Source of the DNA: Rhodoferax sp. GW822-FHT02A01
Lineage (GTDB): Bacteria > Pseudomonadota > Gammaproteobacteria > Burkholderiales > Burkholderiaceae_C
Reading direction: 5' to 3'
DNA length: 64,000 nt
Assembly: GCF_038784515.1 (NCBI RefSeq)
Contig: NZ_CP152376.1
Coordinates: forward strand, 1,550,001 to 1,614,000
Shown here piece after piece: positions 43,109 through 51,520 of the stretch (position 1 is its first letter; each line of letters starts with the position of its first letter). Under the pieces are notes generated by a model, which did not search any database, had not been told where the DNA came from, and worked only from the letters and a program-made list of their open reading frames with translations. Made by a program: the position numbers and the translations under genes.

Positions 43109-44344
43109 ATGGACTTTGTCATCATTGGCGCCGGCTCGGCTGGCATGCGCGCTGCCGAGACCTTGCGTGAAACCAGTGCCGATGCGCACATCACACTGGT
43201 CAGCGGCGAACCGGGTGAGCCCTATGCGCGCATGGCCATCCCCTATATCCTGAGCGGAAACATAGACGACGACGGTGCGCGCCAACGCCGCTCGCACCAC
43301 CACCTCGAAGGGCTTGGCATTCGCTACCTCCATGCCAAGGCGTTGCAGGTGCACGCCGGGCCGGACGGCGGCCTGGTCGATCTGGACGACGGTTCGCAAC
43401 TGCGATATGACCGTCTGCTGGTGGCAACCGGCTCATCGCCCAGCTTGCCACCGTTGCCCGGCACCGATCTGCCGGGTGTGGTGTCGTGCTGGACCCTGGA
43501 GGATGCGCACAAGATTGCGCCCCGTCTGGTCCCTGGCGCGCGCGTGGTCTTGTTGGGCGCCGGCTTCGTGGCCGGGGTCTGCATGAAGGCGCTGGTGAGC
43601 AGGGGCGTGCGGCTATCCGTAGTGGCGGGCCGTTCGGGCCAGATCCTGCGTTCCATGATGACGCCAGTGGGCAGCCGCATGCTGCAGCGCTGGCTGGAGG
43701 GTCGCGGTGTGAACGTCATCACCACTGGGCGCACCCTGCGCATAGAACCCGGTCCGCGCCTGATCATGGACACAGGCGCCATTGATGCCGACCTCATCAT
43801 TCTGGCAACCGGCGTGCATCCGAACGTGTCGTTCCTTGCAAACACCGGCGTGGAAATCCGCAGCGGAATCGTGATTGACCCGCACATGCGCACCTCGGTC
43901 CCACACATCTACGCGGCGGGCGACGTGGCCGAAGGGCACGACTTTTCCACCGGTGAATGGGTAGTGCACGCACTGCAGCCCACGGCCACAGAGCATGGAC
44001 GCATTGCAGCGCTCAACATGGCCGGCAAGGACGTGCCCTACATCGGCAGCCTGGGCATGAATGTGCTGGACTCGGTCGGGCTCGTATCGCACACCTTTGG
44101 TCTGTGGCAGGGCGTTGACGGCGGTGAAAGCACCGAAGTGGTCGATGAGGCCAACTTCATCTATACCCGACTGTGCTTCGATGGCGACCAGCTGGTGGGC
44201 GCCATCACCATCGGCCATCCGCAGCACGTGGGCGCCATACGCGGGCTGATCCAGTCGCGCCGACACCTGGGGGCATGGAAGGAACGGCTGCTGAAGAATC
44301 CGGAACTGGTGATGGACGCGCAGGTGGACCTCAACCGCGGCTAG
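43109..44344 (+). CDS. NAD(P)/FAD-dependent pyridine nucleotide-disulfide-type oxidoreductase
   Basis: A 411-residue flavoprotein with two Rossmann motifs: FAD site VIIGAGSAGMRAAE at residues 4-17 and NAD(P)H site VVLLGAGFVAG near 150, plus the second FAD motif HIYAAGDVAEG near 270. It resembles NirB-like and ferredoxin/rubredoxin reductases. No redox-active CxxC disulfide is seen, so it should transfer electrons to a partner. It sits just before the sigma-54 activator and may serve the same pathway as the downstream flavin monooxygenase (inference). Confidence 0.88.
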   Translation: MDFVIIGAGSAGMRAAETLRETSADAHITLVSGEPGEPYARMAIPYILSGNIDDDGARQRRSHHHLEGLGIRYLHAKALQVHAGPDGGLVDLDDGSQLRYDRLLVATGSSPSLPPLPGTDLPGVVSCWTLEDAHKIAPRLVPGARVVLLGAGFVAGVCMKALVSRGVRLSVVAGRSGQILRSMMTPVGSRMLQRWLEGRGVNVITTGRTLRIEPGPRLIMDTGAIDADLIILATGVHPNVSFLANTGVEIRSGIVIDPHMRTSVPHIYAAGDVAEGHDFSTGEWVVHALQPTATEHGRIAALNMAGKDVPYIGSLGMNVLDSVGLVSHTFGLWQGVDGGESTEVVDEANFIYTRLCFDGDQLVGAITIGHPQHVGAIRGLIQSRRHLGAWKERLLKNPELVMDAQVDLNRG

Positions 44345-44420
44345 GGTTTGTGCGCTCTTGACACATGGGAGGCATTGAACGACTGTGCCTGCTCCAAGGC
44401 CCACGCCGGAGCAGTCCCCC

Positions 44421-46328
44421 ATGCAAGTCACACCCCATCAGCATATTTCCACCGTGATGCAGGTCGCATCCGAGGCGCATGCAAACGGCAAGCCGCTGGC
44501 TTCCCGCCACGAAGACCTGATTCGGGACTCCTGGGTGCGTTGCGTGCACGAGCACGGGCTGGACCCCACACGCATGCAAGAGGCCATCATCGTGCCGCAA
44601 GCCCGCTTGCGCGAGCACAAGGAGCAGATGGAGAGTCTTCTGCAAATTGCCCGCCACGGATTGGAGTCGCTCTACAGCAAGGTCTCGGGTCTGGGCTATG
44701 TGGTGCTGCTGACCGATGCGCGTGGCATCACCGTGGACTTTCTGGGTGACTTGGTTTTTGAGCCCAGCCTGCGCCGAGCCGGCCTGTACCTGGGAGCGGA
44801 TTGGAGCGAACACCATGCGGGCACCTGTGGCGTGGGTACCTGCATCAGCACCGGCCGGGCTCTGACGGTGCATCTGGATGACCATTTCGATGCCACCCAC
44901 ATTCCGTTGACTTGCACAACGGCACCCATCTACGACAGCCTGGGCAATCTGAGCGCCGTGCTGGACATCTCCCAGCTCAGCTCTTCGCAGCCCAAGGAGA
45001 GCCAGCACCTCGCCCTGCAGCTGGTCACCATGTATGCGCACGACATCGAGAATGCGGCCTTCCTGCAGCGCCATCGGCGCGACTGGATCGTGCGGCTGGC
45101 CAGCGCCCCGCAGTTTCTGGAAGTGCAACCCGAATATCTGCTGGCCCTGGATGGGGCGGGGCGCGTCATCGGCCACAACCGCCGTGCACAGTTGGGGCTG
45201 CAGGGCGTGAACCACGGCAAGCTGCTGGGGTCACCATGGGAAAGCCTGCTGAACGTTCCGTTTTCCCAAATCGGCCGCTACGTGATGGCGCAACCCATGG
45301 ACCAGCGCGCAGTTATGTTGCGTGGCGTGCACAGGGCGTTGTTTCTGTCCGTCACTCCGCCACCACCGGTGCCTCTGGTCGTGCGTGACGCTGTTGCCGC
45401 ACACCTACCGGAGCCGCTGGCATCCCTCTCCCTGGGTGACCTGGCGCTGGACCGGCAGATCAAACGCGCGGCAATGCTGGTGAACTCCCCCATCAGCCTG
45501 CTCATCACCGGTGAAACCGGTTCGGGCAAGGAGTACTTTGCCAAGGCCATTCATGCCAGCAGCGTGCGCAAGCAGCGGCCCTTTGTGGCGGTGAACTGTG
45601 CGGCCATCCCCGAGGCGCTGATCGAGAGCGAGCTGTTTGGCCACATGCCCGGCAGCTTTTCCGGAGCCAGTGCCAAGGGCAAGCGCGGGCTGGTGCAGGA
45701 AGCCGACGGAGGCACCCTGTTCCTGGATGAGATAGGCGACATGCCCCTGGCGCTGCAGGCACGCCTGCTGCGCGTGTTGTCCGAGCGCGAGGTTCTTCCG
45801 GTGGGCGCACTCAAGCCCATCCCCATCAACATCCGCGTCATTGCCGCCACGCATGCGCCCCTGGAAGCGCTGGTGCGCTCAGGCAAGTTCCGTGACGACC
45901 TGTACTACCGCCTCAATGGTGCCCACTTCAGTCTGCCGCCGCTGCGCGAGCGGGCGGACCGTGGTGCGCTGATTGGCCATATGTTGTCAGGCCGCACACT
46001 CACTGCGGCAGCGCTGGCACAACTGATGGCACATACATGGCCGGGCAATCTGCGGGAGCTTCGCAATGTGCTGGACTACGCCAGCAGCATGCGCGCGCAC
46101 GGCGACATCGACACCGACGACTTGCCGCAACTGCGTGAAGCATCCGCCGTGCAGGCCGTGGCGCAGCCCCGTCCAGCCCCACGCTGCGATGCCGACGAGC
46201 AGCTGCTACAGGCTCTGCGCGCCGCGCATTGGAACGTAAGTGCCCTGGCGCGCGAGCTGGGGCTGTCGCGCATGACGCTGTACCGGCGCATGAAGCGTGC
46301 AGGCATCGTGCCGAACAACCGCGAATAG
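44421..46328 (+). CDS. Sigma-54-dependent activator, AcoR-like (GAF/PAS-AAA+-Fis)
   Basis: A 635-residue enhancer-binding protein: an N-terminal sensory GAF region (about residues 80-190, with Cys136 and Cys141 in HHAGTCGVGTC), a PAS-like segment, an AAA+ domain with Walker A GETGSGKE (364-371), the sigma-54 contact loop GSFSGA (411-416, a GAFTGA variant), Walker B GTLFLDEIGD (431-440), and a Fis-type HTH at the C terminus (WNVSALARELGLSRMTLYRR). It reads in the same direction as the monooxygenase gene, whose promoter has dyad sites and a -24/-12 box. The ATG at 44421 is preferred to a GTG at 44385. Confidence 0.9.
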   Translation: MQVTPHQHISTVMQVASEAHANGKPLASRHEDLIRDSWVRCVHEHGLDPTRMQEAIIVPQARLREHKEQMESLLQIARHGLESLYSKVSGLGYVVLLTDARGITVDFLGDLVFEPSLRRAGLYLGADWSEHHAGTCGVGTCISTGRALTVHLDDHFDATHIPLTCTTAPIYDSLGNLSAVLDISQLSSSQPKESQHLALQLVTMYAHDIENAAFLQRHRRDWIVRLASAPQFLEVQPEYLLALDGAGRVIGHNRRAQLGLQGVNHGKLLGSPWESLLNVPFSQIGRYVMAQPMDQRAVMLRGVHRALFLSVTPPPPVPLVVRDAVAAHLPEPLASLSLGDLALDRQIKRAAMLVNSPISLLITGETGSGKEYFAKAIHASSVRKQRPFVAVNCAAIPEALIESELFGHMPGSFSGASAKGKRGLVQEADGGTLFLDEIGDMPLALQARLLRVLSEREVLPVGALKPIPINIRVIAATHAPLEALVRSGKFRDDLYYRLNGAHFSLPPLRERADRGALIGHMLSGRTLTAAALAQLMAHTWPGNLRELRNVLDYASSMRAHGDIDTDDLPQLREASAVQAVAQPRPAPRCDADEQLLQALRAAHWNVSALARELGLSRMTLYRRMKRAGIVPNNRE

Positions 46329-46339
46329 CGGTGCAACAG

Positions 46340-46388
46340 GGTGACAACTGTCACCTGCCTGGCTGTTACACCTGTCACAGTGTGACAG
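46340..46388. promoter_or_regulatory. Upstream activator dyads for the sigma-54 activator
   Basis: Two strong inverted repeats share a TGTCAC core: GGTGACA-AC-TGTCACC (46340-46355) and CTGTCACA-G-TGTGACAG (46372-46388, eight-base perfect arms), with a lone half-site TGTTACA at 46364-46370 between them. They lie 55-105 bp before the -24/-12 promoter and start just after the activator gene, as expected for enhancer sites. Confidence 0.75.
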
Positions 46389-46442
46389 CACCCCCTGCGT
46401 TCTGAGTCCATACAAATCAAGCACTTAGGCGCCGGACCGTTC

Positions 46443-46458
46443 TGGCACGGATATTGAC
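46443..46458 (+). promoter_or_regulatory. Sigma-54 (-24/-12) promoter of the flavin monooxygenase gene
   Basis: TGGCACG-GATA-TTGAC matches the consensus TGGCACG-N4-TTGCW with one mismatch in the -12 element. It lies 57 bp upstream of the ATG at 46515, downstream of the dyad sites, and next to the gene for a sigma-54 activator. Confidence 0.75.
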
Positions 46459-46514
46459 TTGTATCAGTTGAGTCAGCCCATTTCGAGGCTGGCCATCCAC
46501 AGGAGACAAGTTCA

Positions 46515-48305
46515 ATGACAACCCCCTCGCAAAGGGCCAGCACCTGGTTGGCCGATTTTGGTGCCGCGCTTGGCAAGCGTGATCTGGAAGCGGCGCTCGC
46601 ACTGTTTGATGACGACTGCTATTGGCGCGACCTGGTCAGCTTCACCTGGAACATCTGTACCCAGGAAGGCAAGCCCGCGGTGCGCGACATGCTCGCTGCA
46701 CGGCTGGCCGATGTGGCTCCAGGCAGCTTCACGCTGGAAGGCGAAGCGACCGAAGCCGGTGGCGTGATCGACGCCTGGTTCACCTTCGAGACACGTCTTT
46801 CGCGTGGACGCGGCCATTTGCGGCTCAAGGACGGTAAGGCCTGGACCCTGCTCACCACTATGGTGGAACTCAAGGGCTTCGAGGAAAAGACCGGCACCCG
46901 CCGCATCAAGGGCGCAGAGCACGGAGTGCACAAGAACCGCAAAACCTGGATGGAGCTGCGCAATGAGGAGCAGGCCAAGCTGGGTTACAGCGAGCAGCCC
47001 TATGTGGTCATCGTGGGGGGCGGTCAGGGCGGCATCATTCTGGCTGCGCGCCTGCGTCGTCTGGGCGTGCCCACGCTGGTCATCGAGAAGAATGCGCGTC
47101 CCGGCGACAGCTGGCGCAACCGCTACAAGAGCTTGTGCCTGCATGACCCGGTGTGGTACGACCACCTGCCCTACATTCCTTTCCCGGACGACTGGCCGGT
47201 GTTCGCACCCAAGGACAAGGTGGGCGATTGGCTGGAGATGTATGCCAAGGTCATGGAGCTCAACTACTGGGGCTCCACTACTGCCAAGAGTGCGCACTTT
47301 GACGAGGCCAAGGGCGAGTGGGTGGTGGAGGTGGACCGCGCCGGTGAACAGGTGACGCTGCGGCCCAAGCAACTGGTGTTTGCGCTGGGTGTTTCCGGCT
47401 ATGCCAACGTGCCCAAGATTGCAGGTGCCGACACCTTTGAAGGCGAGCAGCACCACTCCAGCAAGCACCCCGGCCCGGAAAAATACAAGGGCAAGAAAGT
47501 GGTGGTGCTGGGCTCCAACAACTCGGCCCACGACATCTGCGCAGCCCTGTGGGAGAACGGCGTGGACGTCACCATGGTCCAGCGCAGCAGCACCCACATT
47601 GCGCCCTCGCAGGCGCTCATGGAGCTGGCATTGGGCGGGCTCTACAGCGAAGAGGCTGTCAAGAACGGCATAGACCACCACAAGGCCGACCTGATCTTTG
47701 CCAGCGTGCCCTACAAGATCATGCACACCTTCCACATCCCGGTGTACGAGGAGATGAAGAAGCGCGAGGCCGATCTCTATGGCCGACTGGAGAAGGCGGG
47801 CTTCATGCTGGACTTTGGTGATGACGGCTCTGGCCTGTTCATGAAGTACCTGCGCCGCGGTTCGGGCTACTATATCGACGTGGGCGCGTCCGAGCTGGTG
47901 GCCAATGGCAGCATCAAGCTCAAGAGCCGGGTAAACATCGAGCGCATCAACCCCAAGTCAGTACTGCTCACCGACGGCACCGAGCTGCCCGCGGATCTGA
48001 TCGTGTACGCCACCGGATTTGGCTCCATGAACCAGTTCCTGGCCGACATCGTCTCACCCGATGTGGCCAACCGCGTCGGCAAGGTATGGGGCCTGGGCTC
48101 CAGCACCACCAAGGACCCTGGACCATGGGAAGGCGAGCTTCGCAACATGTGGAAGCCCACCAACCAGCCGCAGCTCTGGATTCATGGCGGCAATCTGCAC
48201 CAGAGCCGGCATTACTCGCAGTTCCTGTCCCTGCAACTCAAGGCCCGCTTTGAGGGCCTGGATACGCCGGTGTATCGGCAGGCTGCGGTGCATCACCTGC
48301 GCTAG
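46515..48305 (+). CDS. Flavin-containing monooxygenase with N-terminal NTF2-like domain
   Basis: A 596-residue class-B-type flavoprotein. Residues 1-130 are an NTF2/SnoaL-like domain. The FAD Rossmann motif VVIVGGGQGG is at about 164-173, an FMO-type identifying motif FEGEQHHSS at 308-316, and the NADPH motif VVVLGSNNSAHD at 329-340 (GSNNSA instead of GxGxxG). It should insert one oxygen into a ketone, amine or sulfur substrate using NADPH. It starts after an AGGAGAC site and is the apparent target of the upstream sigma-54 activator. The substrate is unknown. Confidence 0.9.
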   Translation: MTTPSQRASTWLADFGAALGKRDLEAALALFDDDCYWRDLVSFTWNICTQEGKPAVRDMLAARLADVAPGSFTLEGEATEAGGVIDAWFTFETRLSRGRGHLRLKDGKAWTLLTTMVELKGFEEKTGTRRIKGAEHGVHKNRKTWMELRNEEQAKLGYSEQPYVVIVGGGQGGIILAARLRRLGVPTLVIEKNARPGDSWRNRYKSLCLHDPVWYDHLPYIPFPDDWPVFAPKDKVGDWLEMYAKVMELNYWGSTTAKSAHFDEAKGEWVVEVDRAGEQVTLRPKQLVFALGVSGYANVPKIAGADTFEGEQHHSSKHPGPEKYKGKKVVVLGSNNSAHDICAALWENGVDVTMVQRSSTHIAPSQALMELALGGLYSEEAVKNGIDHHKADLIFASVPYKIMHTFHIPVYEEMKKREADLYGRLEKAGFMLDFGDDGSGLFMKYLRRGSGYYIDVGASELVANGSIKLKSRVNIERINPKSVLLTDGTELPADLIVYATGFGSMNQFLADIVSPDVANRVGKVWGLGSSTTKDPGPWEGELRNMWKPTNQPQLWIHGGNLHQSRHYSQFLSLQLKARFEGLDTPVYRQAAVHHLR

Positions 48306-48309
48306 CGCT

Positions 48310-49353
48310 TCACTTGAAGGCGACGGGCTTGCCAGCGTTGTCCTTGATGTCGCCCCAGGACTTCTGAATGGCGGCCACCACGGTGGCCGGCATCGGGACG
48401 TAATCCAGATCCGAGGCCGCCTTGCCGCCATTGGCGTAGGCCCAGTTGAAGAACTTCAGCACCTCGGCTGCGTTGGCGGGCTTGTCCTGCTTTTCGTGCA
48501 TCAGGATGAAGGTGGCTCCGCTGATGGGCCAGGCTTCCTTGCCTGGCTCATTGGTGAGGATCTGGTAGAACGACTTGCTCCAATCGGCGCCGGCAGCGGC
48601 CGCCTTGAAGGCTGCCTCGTCGGGATGGACGAAATTGCCCGACGCGTTCTGCAGGATGGCGTAGTTCATCTTGTTCTGCTTCACGTAGGAATATTCCACA
48701 TAACCAATCGAATTGGGAATGCGGTTGACGAAGGCCGAAACGCCTTCGTTGCCCTTGCCGCCAGCACCAATGGGCCAGTTCACTGCCGTGCCTTCACCCA
48801 CCTTGCTCTTCCATTCGGGGCTGACCTTGCTCAGGTAGTTGGTGAAGATGAAGGTGGTGCCGGAGCCGTCGGCGCGACGCACCTGCGCAATGTCCGTGTC
48901 AGGCAGTGCCAGTGTGGGATTCAAGGCCTTGATAGCAGGGTCGTTCCACTTGGCTACCTTGCCCAGGAAGATGTCCGCCAGCACAGGGCCGGTGAGCTTC
49001 ATCTGGCCGGGCTCAATCCCCTTGATGTTGATGACGGGCACCACCCCACCCATGACCGTGGGAAACTGCAGCTGGCCTTTCGACTTGAGGACGTCGTCCG
49101 TCAGGGGCATGTCGGAGGCGCCGAAGTCCACGGTCTTGGAGTCAATCTGCTTGATGCCACCACCCGAGCCGATGGACTGGTAATTGACCTTTACGCCGGT
49201 GGCCTTGTTGTAGTCGGAGGCCCATTTGGCATAGACCGGTGCAGGAAAGCTGGCGCCTGCGCCTGTGACTTCCTGCGCGAATGCATGACCACCAGCGCAA
49301 AGGGTCGACAGCGACGCGGCGAGGACCGATATTTTTTTGAATGTGAGATTCAT
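48310..49353 (-). CDS. pstS: Phosphate ABC transporter periplasmic binding protein PstS
   Basis: A 347-residue PstS with a signal peptide (cleavage near AFA). The phosphate-site motifs are present: TGAGASFPAPVYAKWASDY, QSIGSGGGIKQI, DFGASDMPL and RRADGSGTTFIFTNYLS. It binds phosphate for PstCAB, whose genes are not in this window. A Pho box lies 43 bp upstream. It converges on the monooxygenase gene with a 4-bp gap. Confidence 0.96.
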   Translation of the reverse strand: MNLTFKKISVLAASLSTLCAGGHAFAQEVTGAGASFPAPVYAKWASDYNKATGVKVNYQSIGSGGGIKQIDSKTVDFGASDMPLTDDVLKSKGQLQFPTVMGGVVPVINIKGIEPGQMKLTGPVLADIFLGKVAKWNDPAIKALNPTLALPDTDIAQVRRADGSGTTFIFTNYLSKVSPEWKSKVGEGTAVNWPIGAGGKGNEGVSAFVNRIPNSIGYVEYSYVKQNKMNYAILQNASGNFVHPDEAAFKAAAAGADWSKSFYQILTNEPGKEAWPISGATFILMHEKQDKPANAAEVLKFFNWAYANGGKAASDLDYVPMPATVVAAIQKSWGDIKDNAGKPVAFK

Positions 49354-49395
49354 GAGAACACCTGAGTAAAGGGAACCCGAAGGTAGTTTTTATGT

Positions 49396-49413
49396 ATGTC
49401 AATTCAGTGACAA
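49396..49413 (-). promoter_or_regulatory. Pho box upstream of pstS
   Basis: On the minus strand, TTGTCAC-TGAA-TTGACAT is two 7-bp direct repeats at the 11-bp spacing of the PhoB consensus CTGTCAT-N4-CTGTCAT, 43 bp before the pstS start. PhoB-dependent induction at low phosphate is likely. Confidence 0.7.
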
Positions 49414-49423
49414 CGGCGGCGCA

Positions 49424-49438
49424 TTAAGTTCTGCTTAA
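49424..49438. promoter_or_regulatory. TTAAG-N5-CTTAA dyad, copy 1 (pstS / DUF3149 divergent region)
   Basis: TTAAGTTCTGCTTAA has perfect 5-bp arms with a 5-bp spacer. The same dyad occurs at 50963-50977 on the far side of the Crp/Fnr gene. A -10-like role or a Crp/Fnr-family operator are both possible. Confidence 0.45.
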
Positions 49439-49547
49439 GTAACCTGCGTCAAAGCATCCCAAAAAATGGCAGGTGTCGGGTGATAAATATCAATCGACGT
49501 CACCAGATCGGCAGGGACACTCGTGTCACACCTTTAAGGGGATTGAC

Positions 49548-49691
49548 ATGAAACTGCTAACAGATCTGTTCACCACCGACTACGGAATCATGAGCATCAG
49601 CGGCATTGGCTTCATGCTGGGGATGGCGGTTTTCTTCCTCTGGTACTTCAAGCACAAGGTGAACGAAGCCGCCCGCAACAACGAAAAATAG
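49548..49691 (+). CDS. DUF3149 small membrane protein
   Basis: A 47-residue protein with one transmembrane helix (about residues 14-34: MSISGIGFMLGMAVFFLWYF) and a charged tail. It starts MKLLTDLFTTDYG, the pattern of the DUF3149 family of betaproteobacterial small proteins. The ATG at 49548 has a good AAGGGGA site. The function is unknown; the size and helix suggest a helper of an inner-membrane complex. It converges with the Crp/Fnr gene. Confidence 0.82.
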   Translation: MKLLTDLFTTDYGIMSISGIGFMLGMAVFFLWYFKHKVNEAARNNEK

Positions 49692-49703
49692 CGGGTCGTG
49701 CAA

Positions 49704-50408
49704 TCAGTCAGTCGACAAGCCGGCGAGGTTGATGATGCGGTAGGTACGGCCCTGCTTGTCCAGTGGTTCCAGAACTTTGTTGCGCACAAGCTGACTGACT
49801 TCCCTGCTGACGGTTTCCATCTTCAAATCGACCATCGCCCCGATGTCTTCCCGACTGAAGAGCGTGACGAGCTGCATGTCGGTGGGGCTTCGCATTTTCA
49901 GAATGAAATTGACAACGCGCTGGCGGGCAGTGCCGTAATTCAGGTCTGCCAACCAGTCCTCCGCTTCCTTTTGATTGTGGGACCACTTGCGCATCAGACT
50001 CTGATGCAGGCGCGGCGACTGCACAGCCAGCGACTGGATGATTTCCAGCGGTATTCGACAGACGGATACAGCGGTCAAGGCGACAACGCTTGTGTCGATC
50101 TTGCCGTGCACCAGCGCTTCCAGACCGATGACATCCCCCTGGCGCATTACCCGCACGATGCGTTCGCGGCCGTCGCTGGTCGTTCGCACCAGCTTGAACA
50201 TTCCTGACCTCACGGTAAAGAGACCTGGCGCGCGGTCTCCTTCCTGCAGCAGCACCGAATCCAACGCATATTCCAGATCATCAATCGGGGCGTGAATCTT
50301 CGAGAAATCGGATTCATCCAAATCTGCAAACAGGACCATCTCCCTGATTGCACAGTTGCGGCAGTCCGATGTTCCTCGCCAGGCAGATGCGGTTTTGATG
50401 GGAATCAC
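49704..50408 (-). CDS. Crp/Fnr-family regulator with N-terminal Cys pair
   Basis: A 234-residue Crp/Fnr protein: cyclic-nucleotide-like sensor domain (residues about 25-145), long dimer helix, and C-terminal winged HTH (FSREDIGAMVDLKMETVSREV, about 185-205). Cys16 and Cys19 (DCRNC) and Cys117 (VSVCRIP) are partly like FNR, but only two Cys are near the N terminus, so a classical [4Fe-4S] FNR cluster is uncertain. It may sense redox state. The flanking TTAAG-N5-CTTAA dyads are candidate targets. Confidence 0.88.
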   Translation of the reverse strand: MIPIKTASAWRGTSDCRNCAIREMVLFADLDESDFSKIHAPIDDLEYALDSVLLQEGDRAPGLFTVRSGMFKLVRTTSDGRERIVRVMRQGDVIGLEALVHGKIDTSVVALTAVSVCRIPLEIIQSLAVQSPRLHQSLMRKWSHNQKEAEDWLADLNYGTARQRVVNFILKMRSPTDMQLVTLFSREDIGAMVDLKMETVSREVSQLVRNKVLEPLDKQGRTYRIINLAGLSTD

Positions 50409-50524
50409 AAATAGACCTTCTTTGACTAACGGAATGGCGGGCGCGCCGATTCCCTGGTCCAGATGCTATCGACTTCCGATCAGATGGGTTTGATCTTCAA
50501 CAGGTTGCCGCGCATGGCGGTCTG

Positions 50525-50923
50525 CTACTTCAGGCTCAAGAGCCACGTCAGGACATCGGCCTTTTCTTCGGGGGTGCATTCCCGCCCGATCACATCGTTG
50601 CAATTTCTGCGGAACCATTTTTCCGTCTTGGTGACATCGGTAAAGCGGCTTGGATTCGCTGCCGGTGCCATGGGCTGGATCACCTTGCCGGTCTTGACGT
50701 GCTTGCCCAGACCCGTGGGATCCGCCGTGTGGCAACTGGAGCATGACCATTCCCGTCCGTGCTTGGACACAAAGAAGTCATGCCCACTGCCGGGATTCGG
50801 CCGGATGCCCGAAAGCCTCACCAGCGTATCTACTTGCTTTGCCGGCGTTGTGTCTTCGGCATGCAGGTGCTGACTGAGCAGAATCAGGAATGCTGCAGTG
50901 AAAAGTCCTATGGTTGCGTTCAT
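50525..50923 (-). CDS. Monoheme cytochrome c, DUF1924/SHP type
   Basis: A 132-residue secreted cytochrome: signal peptide (residues 1-22), one heme-binding motif CSSCH at 61-65, and a C-terminal half with WFRRNCNDVIGRECTP, where two extra Cys could form the disulfide seen in SHP (sphaeroides heme protein) relatives. SHP cytochromes bind O2 or NO through a labile axial ligand; whether this one does is not visible. It is divergent from a cupin gene; the intergenic region has a TTAAG dyad. Confidence 0.82.
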   Translation of the reverse strand: MNATIGLFTAAFLILLSQHLHAEDTTPAKQVDTLVRLSGIRPNPGSGHDFFVSKHGREWSCSSCHTADPTGLGKHVKTGKVIQPMAPAANPSRFTDVTKTEKWFRRNCNDVIGRECTPEEKADVLTWLLSLK

Positions 50924-50962
50924 TCTGGCTCCAGAGAATGGGCCAGTCTACGTTGCCAAGAA

Positions 50963-50977
50963 TTAAGTCAAACTTAA
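50963..50977. promoter_or_regulatory. TTAAG-N5-CTTAA dyad, copy 2 (SHP-cytochrome / cupin divergent region)
   Basis: TTAAGTCAAACTTAA, extended to ATTAAGT-CAA-ACTTAAT (50962-50978, seven-base perfect arms), lies 40 bp upstream of the cytochrome gene and 135 bp from the cupin gene. It is the second copy of the dyad found at 49424-49438. Confidence 0.5.
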
Positions 50978-51111
50978 TCTCGCCGACGCTCAATCGCCGC
51001 TACGCAAGCTACGTCTTTACGTTGCCTCCGAGTGAAAAAATGTAAAGAGCGAACAGGAGGCAATACCACTGAATTAGACTCGTGCGCCACTTCCGTACAG
51101 CTGCCTTTTGT

Positions 51112-51495
51112 ATGCGAATTTTTATTGCTCTGAGTCTTCTGGGTCTGATTGCGTTTGACGCGCTGGCACAGTCGTCCGATCCGCCGTCGGCATTTCTGTT
51201 GAAGGAGATGCAGGAGGACCGGACAGAAGTGCGCATGGTCACTTCGCAGTTCGCACCCAACACCGCGAGTCCCTGGCATATCCACCCTGCGGCCGTGGCT
51301 ATCTATGTTGAAACGGGAACCGGTGTCTGGGAGATTGAAGGAAAGCCACCGAAGACCGTCTCGGCCGGGCAGGGTTTGTTGGAGCCTGCGAACCGGAGGT
51401 CCCGAGTGATGAACAAACATGCCACACAGGTACTCAAGCTGATAAGCTTTCAGGTCTCCGATCCGGCTCGACCTTTTTCCATTCAATACAAATAG
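51112..51495 (+). CDS. Periplasmic single-domain cupin protein
   Basis: A 127-residue protein with a signal peptide (MRIFIALSLLGLIAFDALAQ) and one cupin domain. The metal-site region shows PWHIHPAAVAIYVETGTG, with two His and a Glu expected to bind metal, then GQGLLEPANRRSRVMNK. The ATG at 51112 gives a cleaner signal peptide than a GTG at 51082. Small periplasmic cupins are often sensors or binding proteins; no reaction is assigned. It is divergent from the SHP-type cytochrome and 25 bp before the chloride-channel gene. Confidence 0.8.
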   Translation: MRIFIALSLLGLIAFDALAQSSDPPSAFLLKEMQEDRTEVRMVTSQFAPNTASPWHIHPAAVAIYVETGTGVWEIEGKPPKTVSAGQGLLEPANRRSRVMNKHATQVLKLISFQVSDPARPFSIQYK

Positions 51496-51520
51496 TTCGG
51501 CATCTACCCATGACCGCGCC

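Noticed and set aside
51009..51263. Short minus-strand frame opposite the cupin gene
   Set aside because: No ribosome site or family features, and it overlaps the better-supported exported cupin protein.
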